DNA of 64,000 bases from Sporosarcina sp. FSL K6-2383 (GCF_038618305.1 NZ_CP152017.1:2209501-2273500); one strand, 5' to 3'; counted from the first letter of the stretch, positions 1 to 8,433 are shown. Numbers and translations are program-made. Notes: generated from the sequence alone by a model not told the origin.

Positions 1-46
1 TACTGGCAATCGTCATTCGAAACACGTAATGATGTGCTAAACAAAT

Positions 47-325
47 CAATCACGCCTCGGCGTGATTGCGTCCGGATTTTGAATTGAGCTTGCTCAATTC
101 ACTCCTTTCAAAATCCGTGACATCCGCCGGAGGATTTGGGCCAACAGGATGTTGGTCACTCAGACGTTGCCGCAGGATGCGGAGAACATAGTCTGAGTTC
201 CCCTATTCAGCCGTGGTTTGGCCCCCCCACCGAATTACAAATCTAGTTCGCATTCATCTCGCCACTTATAGAAGTGGGAGACTTCTGTAACTGACGCTTC
301 GCTTTCAGTACAACTGCATTTACTG
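47..325 (+). repeat. modular stem-loop repeat, copy R1
   Basis: A non-coding element built from consecutive palindromes: AATCACGCctcgGCGTGATT; a long stem CGGATTTTGAA/TTCAAAATCCG enclosing GAATTGAGcttgCTCAATTC; a CCGCCGG hairpin; CCAACAggaTGTTGG; and an outer CAGAC/GTCTG stem around CCGCAggaTGCGG. The remaining part, around 230-320, also matches copy R2 in inverse orientation. R1 ends just before a T-tailed hairpin, so on the plus strand it looks like the 3' untranslated part of a gene lying left of the window. Frame 1 is open from base 1 to a stop at 85-87, so the missing gene could even end inside the repeat, but frames 2 and 3 also close early (39 and 30) and I cannot choose. Confidence 0.75.
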
Positions 326-335
326 AATGAAGTTA

Positions 336-379
336 AAAATCCAAAACCGCCTTATGAAGGGCGGTTTTGGATTTTTTCA
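336..379. terminator. bidirectional terminator
   Basis: Inverted repeat AATCCAAAACCGCC / GGCGGTTTTGGATT with T-runs on both sides. On the plus strand it closes the transcript carrying R1. On the minus strand one arm and the loop fall inside the last codons of telA. Confidence 0.8.
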
Positions 380-1536
380 TGAACGCCAAGAAGGCGCTGC
401 TTCAGTTCTTCTTCCATTCGTGCAATTTCAATTTCAGCTGATTTCCGTTTGGCACGACCATCTGCTTGAATTAGAAGTGTTTCTTCAATTGTTTGAATTA
501 AGTTTTCTTGTGTCTGCTTGAGTGTATCAATTTCGATAATTCCACGCTCATTTTCTTTGGCAGTTTCAATCGAATTGATTTTAAGCATTTCTGAGTTTTT
601 TAGTAGTAAATCATTCGTCGTTCGGGTGACCAGTTTCTGTGACTCGACAGCCTTCATCTGGCGATTTAGAGTCAGTGCAATCGCAATTTGGTTTTTCCAA
701 AGTGGAATGGATGTCATAATGGATGACTGGATTTTCTCTGCAAGCGTCTGATTCGTCTGTTGAATCATTCGTATTTGCGGTGCACTTTGGATAGTAATTT
801 GACGAGATAACTGTAAATCGTATAACCGTTTTTCCAAACGATCTAGAAATTGTGCCATGTCATTGACTTCTTGGAAAGCCATTTGATCGTTTGACAACTC
901 TGCTTTCCTACGCATATCAGGAATAATGTTGTGGGCGATTTCGTCACGCTTTAACTCTGCCGCAGCTATATAGACATTCAGTGCTTGGAAATAGGTTTTA
1001 TTTTGTTCATACAAATTATCAAGCATATGAACATCTTCAATAAGTCCGCGTTTTGAATGCTCTAGCTGGATGCCAATCCGATCAATCTGAGTGCTTAATT
1101 TTTGATATTTACTCATCATTTCTTGAACGGAGCGTGTAGCCTTATTGAACAAACGGCTGAGACCTGACTTCTTTTTCTGTGATAAATCATCAGGGTCAAT
1201 TTCAGAAAGTCGATTCATCAAATCCTTTAGCACATCACCGACGGGACCGATATCCTTACTCTGCACATGATCGAGCATCTTATGAGAAAACTTGGATAGC
1301 TCACCTTGTGCACTGGCACCGTATGTAAGAATAGCCTCGTAGTTCCCGACAGGAATTTGGGCAGCAAGCTGTTGAGCTTTTTCTCTTTCTTCGATAGAGA
1401 GCCGGTCGATAAGCTTTGGACTGACACTTGTCTCATTATTTTTTGTTTGCATCTCTTCTGGAAGAAGGGGTTCTTGAAAATCAAATGGATTATCAAGTAG
1501 GTCATCCATTGTTTTCACTTCATTATTTTCGGTCAT
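352..1536 (-). CDS. telA: TelA family protein (toxic anion resistance)
   Basis: 394 residues, the usual TelA (PF05816) length. The protein is helical, charged and without a signal peptide, with long coiled-coil stretches, so it is expected to be cytosolic. TelA proteins are linked to tolerance of tellurite and of cell-envelope stress, but their biochemical role is unclear. The start overlaps the end of the upstream xpaC gene by 14 bp, matching the xpaC-yaaN pair of Bacillus subtilis, so the two are probably co-translated. The stop codon at 352-354 lies within the terminator hairpin, so the last codons double as the transcription stop signal. Confidence 0.9.
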   Translation of the reverse strand: MTENNEVKTMDDLLDNPFDFQEPLLPEEMQTKNNETSVSPKLIDRLSIEEREKAQQLAAQIPVGNYEAILTYGASAQGELSKFSHKMLDHVQSKDIGPVGDVLKDLMNRLSEIDPDDLSQKKKSGLSRLFNKATRSVQEMMSKYQKLSTQIDRIGIQLEHSKRGLIEDVHMLDNLYEQNKTYFQALNVYIAAAELKRDEIAHNIIPDMRRKAELSNDQMAFQEVNDMAQFLDRLEKRLYDLQLSRQITIQSAPQIRMIQQTNQTLAEKIQSSIMTSIPLWKNQIAIALTLNRQMKAVESQKLVTRTTNDLLLKNSEMLKINSIETAKENERGIIEIDTLKQTQENLIQTIEETLLIQADGRAKRKSAEIEIARMEEELKQRLLGVHEKIQNRPS

Positions 1537-2185
1537 TAGTGGAATCTCCTTTCATTTCGAGAAGTGGCTTGTCTTGATTCATTGTGATATCCACAAAATC
1601 AATTTCCATTTGAAGCTGTTGAAGATCGGGTGCAAGGGCACTTCGTAAATCTTGCTCTAACTGCTTGTTAACATCACTAAGTGTTTCACGTGTGTTTTGT
1701 AAGGCGATTCGAAGTTCTTTGTCTTTTAACGGCTGGTTCACAAGTAAAGCATATTTCGAAGTCAATTCGACTGCGGAATCAAGATGGGCATAGAAAAACT
1801 TTTCAACATGATAAAATTTCTTTGGATTCATTTTAACAATGCCAAGAATTCTTCTAGCAAGACCATTCATTTCATATACTTGTTTAAAGGCCTGAACAGA
1901 TCGTACTTGTCCGTAGAGACCGTTTAATCGTTTAACTTTTCTTTTCGCATCAGTAAGTTGCCCTTTTATATGACTGTATTCGGAGCGGGACATCCCCAAT
2001 TTTTTAATGCTAGAGGTTAGTTGAATCTGCTTGATTGAAAAGGTCCCACCTAAATAAATCACAATCCATAGACCTGTTGCTGCGAAAACATTCATACTTG
2101 CACCAAACACTAAATAGAGCCATGATCCAAAGCTAATGGGTGCAGTGATGAAATGTCTAATGAAAAAATGTTGGATTTCTTTCAT
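1523..2185 (-). CDS. xpaC: XpaC-like protein
   Basis: 220 residues. An N-terminal hydrophobic hairpin (about residues 14-48) is followed by a cytosolic helical region. This fits the XpaC family, named in Bacillus for 5-bromo-4-chloroindolyl phosphate hydrolysis; the true activity is not settled. It is the first gene of a two-gene minus-strand operon with telA. The two families are regularly paired, so a shared membrane or envelope-stress role is a reasonable inference. Confidence 0.82.
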   Translation of the reverse strand: MKEIQHFFIRHFITAPISFGSWLYLVFGASMNVFAATGLWIVIYLGGTFSIKQIQLTSSIKKLGMSRSEYSHIKGQLTDAKRKVKRLNGLYGQVRSVQAFKQVYEMNGLARRILGIVKMNPKKFYHVEKFFYAHLDSAVELTSKYALLVNQPLKDKELRIALQNTRETLSDVNKQLEQDLRSALAPDLQQLQMEIDFVDITMNQDKPLLEMKGDSTNDRK

Positions 2186-2319
2186 GGTATTCTCGGGCCC
2201 CCTTTACCTCTTAACATGTATACGTTTTAAAACGGTTAAAGTTTCATGCCACTAGTTCAATTATACCCGATAAACACACTATATAGTTAGCAGAAGCATT
2301 AGTGTTGTAAAGCAATATG

Positions 2320-2348
2320 TTGGACATCGTGAGGGAGTTTGTTAAAAT
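2320..2348 (+). promoter_or_regulatory. sigma-A-type promoter for the DUF1033 gene
   Basis: TTGGAC, 17-bp spacer, TAAAAT. It ends about 40 bp before the TTG start of the next gene. Confidence 0.6.
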
Positions 2349-2389
2349 GAAGGACATTCACCTGAGAGTTACATAGGGAGGGATTCAAA

Positions 2390-2698
2390 TTGTTTGAAGT
2401 GATTTATATGAAAGCAGATTATGAGCCTTGGTGGATGTTTGCAGGATGGGAAGAAACGATTCGTTCCCGTCTAGCATTCGACAGCGCGCAAGAGGCGTTA
2501 CACTATTGTGAGGGGCTATTGCTGGAATTACGCAATAAATATCCATTTGAAGCAATGAAAAAAGATAGCTTTTTTGCGTTTTGGACTGAATGTGAAAAGG
2601 ATTTTTGCGAGGCGTGTGATGAGGATTTACAACTTTATCATGGAGTGATTTTTATGAAGGATGGGAAGCCGACAGCTTTTCGTGTAGCAGATGTATAG
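2390..2698 (+). CDS. DUF1033 family protein
   Basis: 102 residues starting at TTG behind a strong AGGGAGG site. The opening pattern (VIYMKADYEPWWMFAGWEE) matches the DUF1033 family of small soluble Firmicutes proteins. The composition is rich in aromatic and acidic residues and there is no membrane segment. Function is unknown for the family. It is a single-gene unit with its own promoter. Confidence 0.75.
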   Translation: MFEVIYMKADYEPWWMFAGWEETIRSRLAFDSAQEALHYCEGLLLELRNKYPFEAMKKDSFFAFWTECEKDFCEACDEDLQLYHGVIFMKDGKPTAFRVADV

Positions 2699-2714
2699 AA
2701 AGAATGAAATAATT

Positions 2715-2768
2715 ATTCACTCATTACAAAAATAATAAGCAGGAATTGAATTTTTGTAATGAGTGAAT
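2715..2768. repeat. 18-bp perfect inverted repeat
   Basis: ATTCACTCATTACAAAAA and its exact reverse complement are separated by 18 bp. No T-run follows on either strand outside the arms, so it is not a standard terminator. It sits between convergent genes. Confidence 0.7.
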
Positions 2769-2810
2769 CAGGGAAGAGGCGCCCTGTAATGGCAACACCT
2801 CCTACGCTAT

Positions 2811-3482
2811 TCACTGATCGACAGCTTTCAATGTGGATGTAACAATATACTCGCCACCATCATCCGTTATCATAATGGATTCTCGTTTTACTTCACCAAA
2901 GCCGTCAGCAAAATATTTGCGATTGACAATGTCCCGCGCTTGTTCCTCAATTACAAAAACATGTTCAAACGTTTGATAAGGAGTTACTAAGGTTACATCG
3001 GTGTCAATAATAGTCCAATCATCGAAAGTTGTTCCTTTGACAAACGGTGTTTTTAGATAAATACCCATAGGGGTCATCGCATCTAACTCTTTCAAAGCAG
3101 GGAAGTCTGCTTTACTTTCGACCATTTTCTTTTCTACAACAACGATTTGATCCTTTTCAATTTTGTAGATATATCGGACAAGCGAGCCACCATTATTTTC
3201 ATAAATGACGACATAATTTTCAAACGGCTGCGTAACTTCGATATCTAACTCCGCAAATTCATTGCCTTCTCCTTGATAATGCGCTTTTGAGCCGTCTGCT
3301 AAGAAAAAGTTACGCAGTACGATATCGGAAGGGCTTACTACCTCTTTATCTTCCGCATCTTTTGGAATAATTCCAGTTTGACCAGAACCAGAATTATCGA
3401 GCGAAGTTACATTGTTTTTAGAACATCCTACGAATAATAATGTAACACCTAGAAAACAGAGGAAAATTTTTATTTTCCGCAC
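2811..3482 (-). CDS. lipoprotein of unknown function
   Basis: The start is placed at the GTG at 3482, which has AAAGGGGTG at good spacing; a GTG 9 bp upstream would leave no spacing. 223 residues. A lipoprotein signal peptide ends in LLFVGC, with Cys near residue 20, so the mature protein should be anchored to the outer face of the membrane. The mature part is low in cysteine, with a linker rich in Ser, Gly and Asp and then a beta-rich domain. No family is recognised. It is monocistronic. Confidence 0.7.
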   Translation of the reverse strand: MRKIKIFLCFLGVTLLFVGCSKNNVTSLDNSGSGQTGIIPKDAEDKEVVSPSDIVLRNFFLADGSKAHYQGEGNEFAELDIEVTQPFENYVVIYENNGGSLVRYIYKIEKDQIVVVEKKMVESKADFPALKELDAMTPMGIYLKTPFVKGTTFDDWTIIDTDVTLVTPYQTFEHVFVIEEQARDIVNRKYFADGFGEVKRESIMITDDGGEYIVTSTLKAVDQ

Positions 3483-3552
3483 AACAATCACCCCTTTTAG
3501 ATGGTTTGTCCCATTAGACGAAATTTATGCAATTGAGTTACATATACGAAAC

Positions 3553-3602
3553 AAAAACAAGCCGTTTCTCCTAGAATGAAAAAGGAGAAGCGGCTTGTTA
3601 TT
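3553..3602 (-). terminator. terminator of the abcF transcript
   Basis: Hairpin AACAAGCCGCTTCTCC / GGAGAAACGGCTTGTT on the minus strand followed by TTTTTG. It lies beyond repeat R2, so R2 is inside the transcript of the ABC-F gene. Confidence 0.8.
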
Positions 3603-3795
3603 AACTTCATTCAGAAGAAGTTCCGTACTTCTATAAATGGTAAGATGAATGCGAATTAGATTTGTAATTCAGTGGAATTCAAACCCCTGCTGAATAAAGT
3701 TAAAGCCTCCGGCGGATGTCACGGATTTTGAAGGGAGTTAATTGAGCAAGCTCAATTCAAAATCCGGACACAATCACGCCGAGGCATGATTGATT
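3602..3795 (-). repeat. modular stem-loop repeat, copy R2
   Basis: Reverse-complement relative of R1. It retains the AATCATGCctcgGCGTGATT hairpin, the CGGATTTTGAA long stem, the CTCCGGCGGA hairpin and the segment GATGAATGCGAATTAGATTT. It lacks the CAGAC/GTCTG and CCAACA hairpins. It begins one base after the ABC-F stop codon and ends at the terminator, so it forms essentially the whole 3' untranslated region of that gene. Confidence 0.75.
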
Positions 3796-3796
3796 A

Positions 3797-5404
3797 TTAC
3801 TTATTTTTTTCTTGTTGTTCTTTCCATTCTAGGTATTCATCATAGCCCATCATTTTATCAAAAATTGTACCGTCATCATGGATTTCAATGATACGGTTGG
3901 AAACTGTTTGTATGAACTGTTGGTCATGTGATGTAAAGAGCATAGCGCCCTTGAATGAAATCAAACCATTATTGAGTGCTTGAATGGATTCGAGATCCAA
4001 GTGGTTCATCGGCTCATCGAGAAGAAGAACGTTTGCACTTGTTAACATCATTTTAGAAAGCATACAACGTACTTTTTCTCCACCAGATAGAACAGATGGT
4101 TTTTTGTTCACTTCTTCACCTGAGAACAACATGCGTCCTAGGAAACCGCGCAAGAATGTTTCGGTTTGATCATCGGGTGAATATTGACGCAACCATTCAA
4201 CAAGCGATTGTTCAGTACCTTGGAAGTATTCATTATTGTCGATAGGGAAGTATGCACGTGATGTTGTCACTCCCCATTTAACAGTACCAGCATCCGGTTC
4301 AGCCTCTCCAGCAAGAATTTCAAGAAGGGCTGTTTTCGCAAGTGGATTTCCAAGAAGAATGATTTTATCTTCTTTGTTCATCGTGAATGATGCATCTTTC
4401 AGCATTACTCTTCCATCCTGTGTTTTCGAAACGTCTTGGATTGTCAGGACGTCATTCCCAATTTCACGACCGATTTGGAAGTTGACGAATGGGTAACGAC
4501 GTGATGATGGTTTAATATCATCCAACTCGATTTTCTCAAGTGTTTTCTTACGTGAAGTCGCTTGTTTAGATTTCGAAGCGTTGGCACTGAAACGTGCAAC
4601 GAATGCTTGAAGCTCTTTAATTTTTTCTTCTTTTTTCTTGTTTTGGTCCTGTGACATTTTCAGCGCGAGTTGGCTAGATTCATACCAGAAATCATAGTTA
4701 CCTGGGTATACTTGAATTTTAGAGAAATCGAGATCCGCAATTTGTGTACATACTTTATTCAAAAAGTGACGGTCATGGGATACGACGATAACTGTATTAT
4801 CAAAGTTGATAAGGAATTCTTCTAACCATTGGATGGCTTTCAAGTCCAAGTGGTTGGTAGGCTCATCGAGAAGAAGGACATCAGGTTTACCGAATAGCGC
4901 TTGTGCTAGAAGCACTTTTACTTTATCAGAACCATCTAGTTCAGCCATCTTCACTTGGTGGAACTCTTCTTTTAGACCTAAACCTTGTAGAAGGATGGCA
5001 GCTTCAGACTCAGCTTCCCAACCATTCAAATCGCCAAACTCACCTTCAAGTTCAGCAGCACGCATACCATCTTCATCAGAAAAATCTTCTTTCATATAGA
5101 TAGCGTTTTTCTCCATCATAATATCATACAGTCGTTTATGGCCCATAATAACCGTATCCAGTACGACGCTTTCTTCATATTCGAAGTGGTTCTGTTTCAG
5201 GATTGCAAGGCGCTCATCTTTGTTCATGATGACGTTTCCTTCTTGCGTTTCAAGCTCACCCGACAAAATTTTCAAGAACGTCGATTTACCCGCACCGTTT
5301 GCACCAATTAGACCATAACAATGACCCGGATTAAACTGTATATTCACATCTTCAAACAGCTTGCGATCGCCGAATTGAAGGCTTACATTACTAACTGCTA
5401 TCAT
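3797..5404 (-). CDS. ABC-F family ATPase (YkpA-like)
   Basis: 535 residues, two ATP-binding cassettes and no membrane segments. ABC-F proteins bind the ribosome and aid translation or antibiotic resistance; this one is closest in form to the housekeeping YkpA type. NBD1 has Walker A GANGAGKS near residue 35 and Walker B LLLDEPTNHLD, but a degenerate signature (LDGSDK). The linker (about residues 240-310) is Lys/Glu-rich. NBD2 has a degenerate P-loop (GNPLAKTA), a good LSGGEK signature and LLLDEPMNHLD. A similar reduced second P-loop is, from memory, normal for YkpA-like proteins. The transcript ends in repeat R2. The substrate (a resistance or ribosome-state role) cannot be read from sequence. 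Confidence 0.9.
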   Translation of the reverse strand: MIAVSNVSLQFGDRKLFEDVNIQFNPGHCYGLIGANGAGKSTFLKILSGELETQEGNVIMNKDERLAILKQNHFEYEESVVLDTVIMGHKRLYDIMMEKNAIYMKEDFSDEDGMRAAELEGEFGDLNGWEAESEAAILLQGLGLKEEFHQVKMAELDGSDKVKVLLAQALFGKPDVLLLDEPTNHLDLKAIQWLEEFLINFDNTVIVVSHDRHFLNKVCTQIADLDFSKIQVYPGNYDFWYESSQLALKMSQDQNKKKEEKIKELQAFVARFSANASKSKQATSRKKTLEKIELDDIKPSSRRYPFVNFQIGREIGNDVLTIQDVSKTQDGRVMLKDASFTMNKEDKIILLGNPLAKTALLEILAGEAEPDAGTVKWGVTTSRAYFPIDNNEYFQGTEQSLVEWLRQYSPDDQTETFLRGFLGRMLFSGEEVNKKPSVLSGGEKVRCMLSKMMLTSANVLLLDEPMNHLDLESIQALNNGLISFKGAMLFTSHDQQFIQTVSNRIIEIHDDGTIFDKMMGYDEYLEWKEQQEKNK

Positions 5405-5431
5405 TCAAAATCCTCCTAAATTCACAATGCT

Positions 5432-5441
5432 CCTATTATAG
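5432..5441 (-). promoter_or_regulatory. extended -10 element for abcF
   Basis: On the minus strand TGCTATAAT lies about 35 bp before the abcF start codon. The -35 region is weak. Confidence 0.4.
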
Positions 5442-5607
5442 CACGTAATAAAACGTAGAAGCAAGAAAGCGTGTGCTATAGGGTTTCAGGGAGTGTGAAA
5501 TTGAATGTCCACCCAATTCGTCTCCCAAACCCAATAATTAATGGCTTCATTGAACGCTATAAATGATTCTATTTCAAACTTTTTAAATGAAACTATATAG
5601 TAAGTGA

Positions 5608-5641
5608 AGAAGAAAAACGAACATCAAAAGATGTTCGTTAG
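5608..5641 (-). terminator. terminator after the DUF2383 gene
   Basis: Stem AACGAACATC / GATGTTCGTT with an AAAA loop, followed on the minus strand by TTTTTC. Confidence 0.75.
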
Positions 5642-5678
5642 ATTGATTTTTTTGTAGGAAGTGCAGCATTGAGCTCAA

Positions 5679-6113
5679 CTATCCATTTAGCGAAATAAGT
5701 TCGTCTAATAAGTCAACATGTTTTTGATCGTGATTCAAAATAGCTTTTACAAGCTCTAAGCTCACGGGGTCTAAGTCTCCATCAAGAAGCTCTTTAGATT
5801 TTACAATACCCCTATGTTCACCAACGAGAGCATCTTTCAAAATGGGAACAATATCTTTAGTTGGACCTTTTATCTTATTCATTAATTCAGCAATGCTTCC
5901 CATCATGCCTACATCATCAACAGGTACACCACTAAGATTTTGTATTCTCTCTGCAACTAAAATTGCATGTTCTTTATGGTCTTGTTGGATTTTTTGAAGG
6001 GTCTGTTTTATATCTGAATTATCGATATGATGAATGTATTTTTCATAGGCTTGTATGGCCATATAGTTTCCTTCCAGAAAGGTATTTAATTCTTTAATCA
6101 CACTAGTTTGCAT
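5679..6113 (-). CDS. DUF2383 ferritin-like protein
   Basis: The start is moved to the ATG at 6113, preceded by GAGGAG with 7-bp spacing. 144 residues, helical throughout. Spaced Glu/His pairs (NYMAIQAYEKYI, HKEHAI, GEHRGI, HDQKHV) give the pattern of a four-helix ferritin-like bundle, and the DUF2383 family fits in length and motifs. Proteins of this kind are linked to stress or spores, and the metal site is plausible but unproven. A small Asn-rich gene lies directly upstream on the same strand. Confidence 0.7.
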   Translation of the reverse strand: MQTSVIKELNTFLEGNYMAIQAYEKYIHHIDNSDIKQTLQKIQQDHKEHAILVAERIQNLSGVPVDDVGMMGSIAELMNKIKGPTKDIVPILKDALVGEHRGIVKSKELLDGDLDPVSLELVKAILNHDQKHVDLLDELISLNG

Positions 6114-6144
6114 ATTAAAACTCCTCACCCTTCATATCCAACTA

Positions 6145-6333
6145 TTATTTATTTTTGTTTAATCGGTGCTGGTTGTTTTGACTAGTAACATTGTTATTTG
6201 CTTGAGTATCAAATGCATCAGCAAATTCTTCATTTAGGTTGTTATTGTTGCTATTACTATTTTTATTTTTTTTGTAGATTTCGGAGCCATTATGAGTTCT
6301 TTCATTCATGGTCTTTTTATTGTTTTTACTCAT
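6145..6333 (-). CDS. small Asn-rich protein, possibly gamma-type spore protein
   Basis: 62 residues behind a perfect AGGAGGTG site. It is extremely rich in Asn, Lys and Gln with no cysteine or hydrophobic core. The segment NEEFADAFDTQANNN resembles the EFASET-type repeat of gamma small acid-soluble spore proteins, but only one such unit is present, so this is a tentative call. It lies 31 bp upstream of the DUF2383 gene on the same strand and may be co-transcribed with it. Confidence 0.5.
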   Translation of the reverse strand: MSKNNKKTMNERTHNGSEIYKKNKNSNSNNNNLNEEFADAFDTQANNNVTSQNNQHRLNKNK

Positions 6334-6550
6334 GGATGTTCACCTCCTAGAGCGTAATATGCTCAGTTTAGAAGGTTTTATGCTTGTTGAATTTTTATTA
6401 TTAACTCGTGGGTAAATAGAAAAGTACGTTCTATTCAATTGGAAATAAAAATACTTGTTACTAAACAGGTCGTCCAATCATTACACGTGCTCGTCCATAT
6501 ACTATGTTGAAGGTCGGCCGACTTTCTAAAAAAGGGAGAAGGTGAAAGAT

Positions 6551-6724
6551 ATGTGTTTTGAAGATCGCAGACGAAGAAATCGGGAAGAGTTGATCTGTGA
6601 GTGTCGCGAAGTAAGGTTTGATCGCGATTGGGATAATCGAAATCGTTTTGCTAACAATCGTGATGTTGAGTTGAGATGTTGTTGCAGAGAGTCTAATCGC
6701 AGAAACTTTAATCGCGGGTGGTAA
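6551..6724 (+). CDS. small Arg/Cys-rich protein, spore-coat-like
   Basis: The ATG at 6551 is preferred because AAGGTG lies 6 bp upstream; a GTG nine bases earlier is also in frame. 57 residues with about 17 Arg, 9 Asn and 6 Cys, including a CCC run, and almost no hydrophobic residues. This composition recalls coat or crust proteins cross-linked through cysteine, but no family is recognised. A CATATACTA sequence at 6496-6504 matches the -10 pattern of the late sporulation factors sigma-E/K, but a clear -35 is missing. Confidence 0.5.
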   Translation: MCFEDRRRRNREELICECREVRFDRDWDNRNRFANNRDVELRCCCRESNRRNFNRGW

Positions 6725-6985
6725 AGGCAGCAGATTTGGGGAAGAAAATAACGGATCCCAGACGTCGATGAAGTTTACAAGATTAAAGATGGCTTCCTCA
6801 TTGCGGGGCAGCTATCTTTGATTATTAAAAGAAATGTGTCGGATAGTTGTAAGCACAATATAAAACCTAAGAGCCGGGAACTAAGTGGGAGGCAAAGTGA
6901 ATTGAATGGAGAAAAAGGTTAATCGAGTGGTATGCTTATTGTTCATCAGCCATCATTATTTTAATGAAATGAAAGGAAAGTATGT
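6725..6985 (+). other. gap with possible decayed coding remnant
   Basis: No complete gene is seen. One frame from about 6757 to 6921 stays open (PDVDEVYKIKDGFLIAGQ...) without a good start, which suggests the tail of a broken small gene. Confidence 0.3.
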
Positions 6986-8185
6986 ATGTCAACAAAAATA
7001 AACAGAAGAAATGCAGCACTCATAATTATAGCGATATTTGTCATCTCCATTAATATGCGCCCAGCGATTACATCTATCGGGCCGATGCTCGAAACGATTC
7101 GAGAACAATTAGTATTATCCAATGCACAGGTCAGTCTACTGACATCTGTTCCGGTCATTTGCATGGGGATTTTCGCTATGTTGGCTCCGTTTTTGAATCG
7201 TTCATTTGGTTTAAAATGCACCATGACCGTGATGATTATACTCGTTGGAACTATGACCGCTCTTCGCGGTTTCATACCAGGTTATCCAGTACTGATTGGT
7301 ACTGCATTCATTGTCGGAATTGCGATTGCTGTAATGGGCCCGCTTCTTTCTGCGATGATCAAACAGTATTTTCCAGACCGAGCGGCATCCGTCATTGCTA
7401 TTTATTCATTCGGCATGGGAGTTGGATCAGCTGCAAGTGCTGGGCTTACGGCTGTATTCTTTGATACGACCGGCTCTTACCTATTTGCGCTGAGCATTTG
7501 GTCTGTGCTAGCACTTGTTGGCTTAGTTGCATGGTTTTTAGCGATGCCAGGCCAGGTTGAGGTCCGTCAACTTGATACTATTGTCGTAAAAGCTGAACGC
7601 AAAAAGGTAAGGTCTCCATGGAAATCAAGGAAAGCTTGGCTATTCTTATTATTTTTTGGTCTGCAATCATCTGCATTCTTTTCAATCATTACATGGCTTG
7701 CACCCATCGCAACGTCTGCTGGCATGACACTGTTGCAGGCGGGGACGCTCCTTAGTGTGATGACGACTGTCCAAATCTTTTTAAATATTTTGCTGCCGTT
7801 GCTGATGCAACGTTTTTCTGCGCGGAAATTTTGGCTGTTACTCATGCTTATCGCAGGGATGACGTCGATTATTCTGTTCTGGACAGGTATCCATTCCCTT
7901 ATGTGGATTGGCGCATTCATCATGGGTATTCCACTCGGTGGTTTGTTTCCAGTTGCGTTACTATTGCCATTAGACGAAACAGAGACTGCTGAAGAAGCGA
8001 GTGCATGGACCGCGATGATGCAGACAGGTGGATTCATCATGGGCGGAATATTGCCACTGCTCATTGCACTTGTCTTTGATTGGACGGATAATCATCATTA
8101 TACCTTTGTCATTATGATGTTGTTATATACAATGATGGTAGTATTGACATTTTTGATTGGTGATAAAAAACGCAAAACCACTTGA
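6986..8185 (+). CDS. MFS transporter, CynX/NimT type
   Basis: 399 residues with 12 predicted membrane segments. The first helix reads RNAALIIIAIFVISINMRPAI, and the RPAITSIGP motif is typical of the CynX/NimT (cyanate/2-nitroimidazole transporter-like) branch of the major facilitator superfamily. A central basic loop lies near residues 200-212. The AAAGGAAAG site decides the start. It forms a single-gene unit with a terminator just downstream. The substrate is unknown; members export or import small organic anions or drugs. Confidence 0.85.
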   Translation: MSTKINRRNAALIIIAIFVISINMRPAITSIGPMLETIREQLVLSNAQVSLLTSVPVICMGIFAMLAPFLNRSFGLKCTMTVMIILVGTMTALRGFIPGYPVLIGTAFIVGIAIAVMGPLLSAMIKQYFPDRAASVIAIYSFGMGVGSAASAGLTAVFFDTTGSYLFALSIWSVLALVGLVAWFLAMPGQVEVRQLDTIVVKAERKKVRSPWKSRKAWLFLLFFGLQSSAFFSIITWLAPIATSAGMTLLQAGTLLSVMTTVQIFLNILLPLLMQRFSARKFWLLLMLIAGMTSIILFWTGIHSLMWIGAFIMGIPLGGLFPVALLLPLDETETAEEASAWTAMMQTGGFIMGGILPLLIALVFDWTDNHHYTFVIMMLLYTMMVVLTFLIGDKKRKTT

Positions 8186-8186
8186 A

Positions 8187-8223
8187 TGAAACGAACTTAG
8201 AACTTTTTCTAGGTTTGTTTTTA
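8187..8223 (+). terminator. terminator of the MFS gene
   Basis: Imperfect stem AAACGAACTTAGAA / TTCTAGGTTTGTTT followed by a T-run. Confidence 0.6.
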
Positions 8224-8252
8224 GATGAAATAGGACAAGATAACAGAAGTAG

Positions 8253-8423
8253 ATGAAGAATGGAAGAATTAGAAGGAGCTATAAAAAGCACTTTCTTGCC
8301 CCTTTAACCGTTGTTTTGTCAGTGGGCTTTTTGTTTGGCTGTAATGGTGTCGATGAAGATGAGCCAGACCCTACTGAAGACCCTTCAGAGAAACGAGAAG
8401 AAATTAGGCTGAAAGTACAATAA
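8253..8423 (+). CDS. small lipoprotein, hypothetical
   Basis: 56 residues from the ATG at 8253. The basic n-region (MKNGRIRRSYKKH) leads into a hydrophobic stretch ending in FLFGC, a lipobox. The mature part, of about 24 residues, is strongly acidic (VDEDEPDPTEDPSE). The ribosome site is weak. A better AGGAG at 8273-8277 is followed by ATAAAAAG, which looks like a start codon that lost a base, so translation may be poor or the gene may be decaying. A hairpin terminator follows. Confidence 0.45.
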   Translation: MKNGRIRRSYKKHFLAPLTVVLSVGFLFGCNGVDEDEPDPTEDPSEKREEIRLKVQ

Positions 8424-8433
8424 ATACATGCGT

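Noticed and set aside
1..87. Open frame at the left edge that could be the end of a gene
   Set aside because: The end would be formed by repeat R1, and two other frames stop nearby; without upstream sequence the true frame cannot be chosen.
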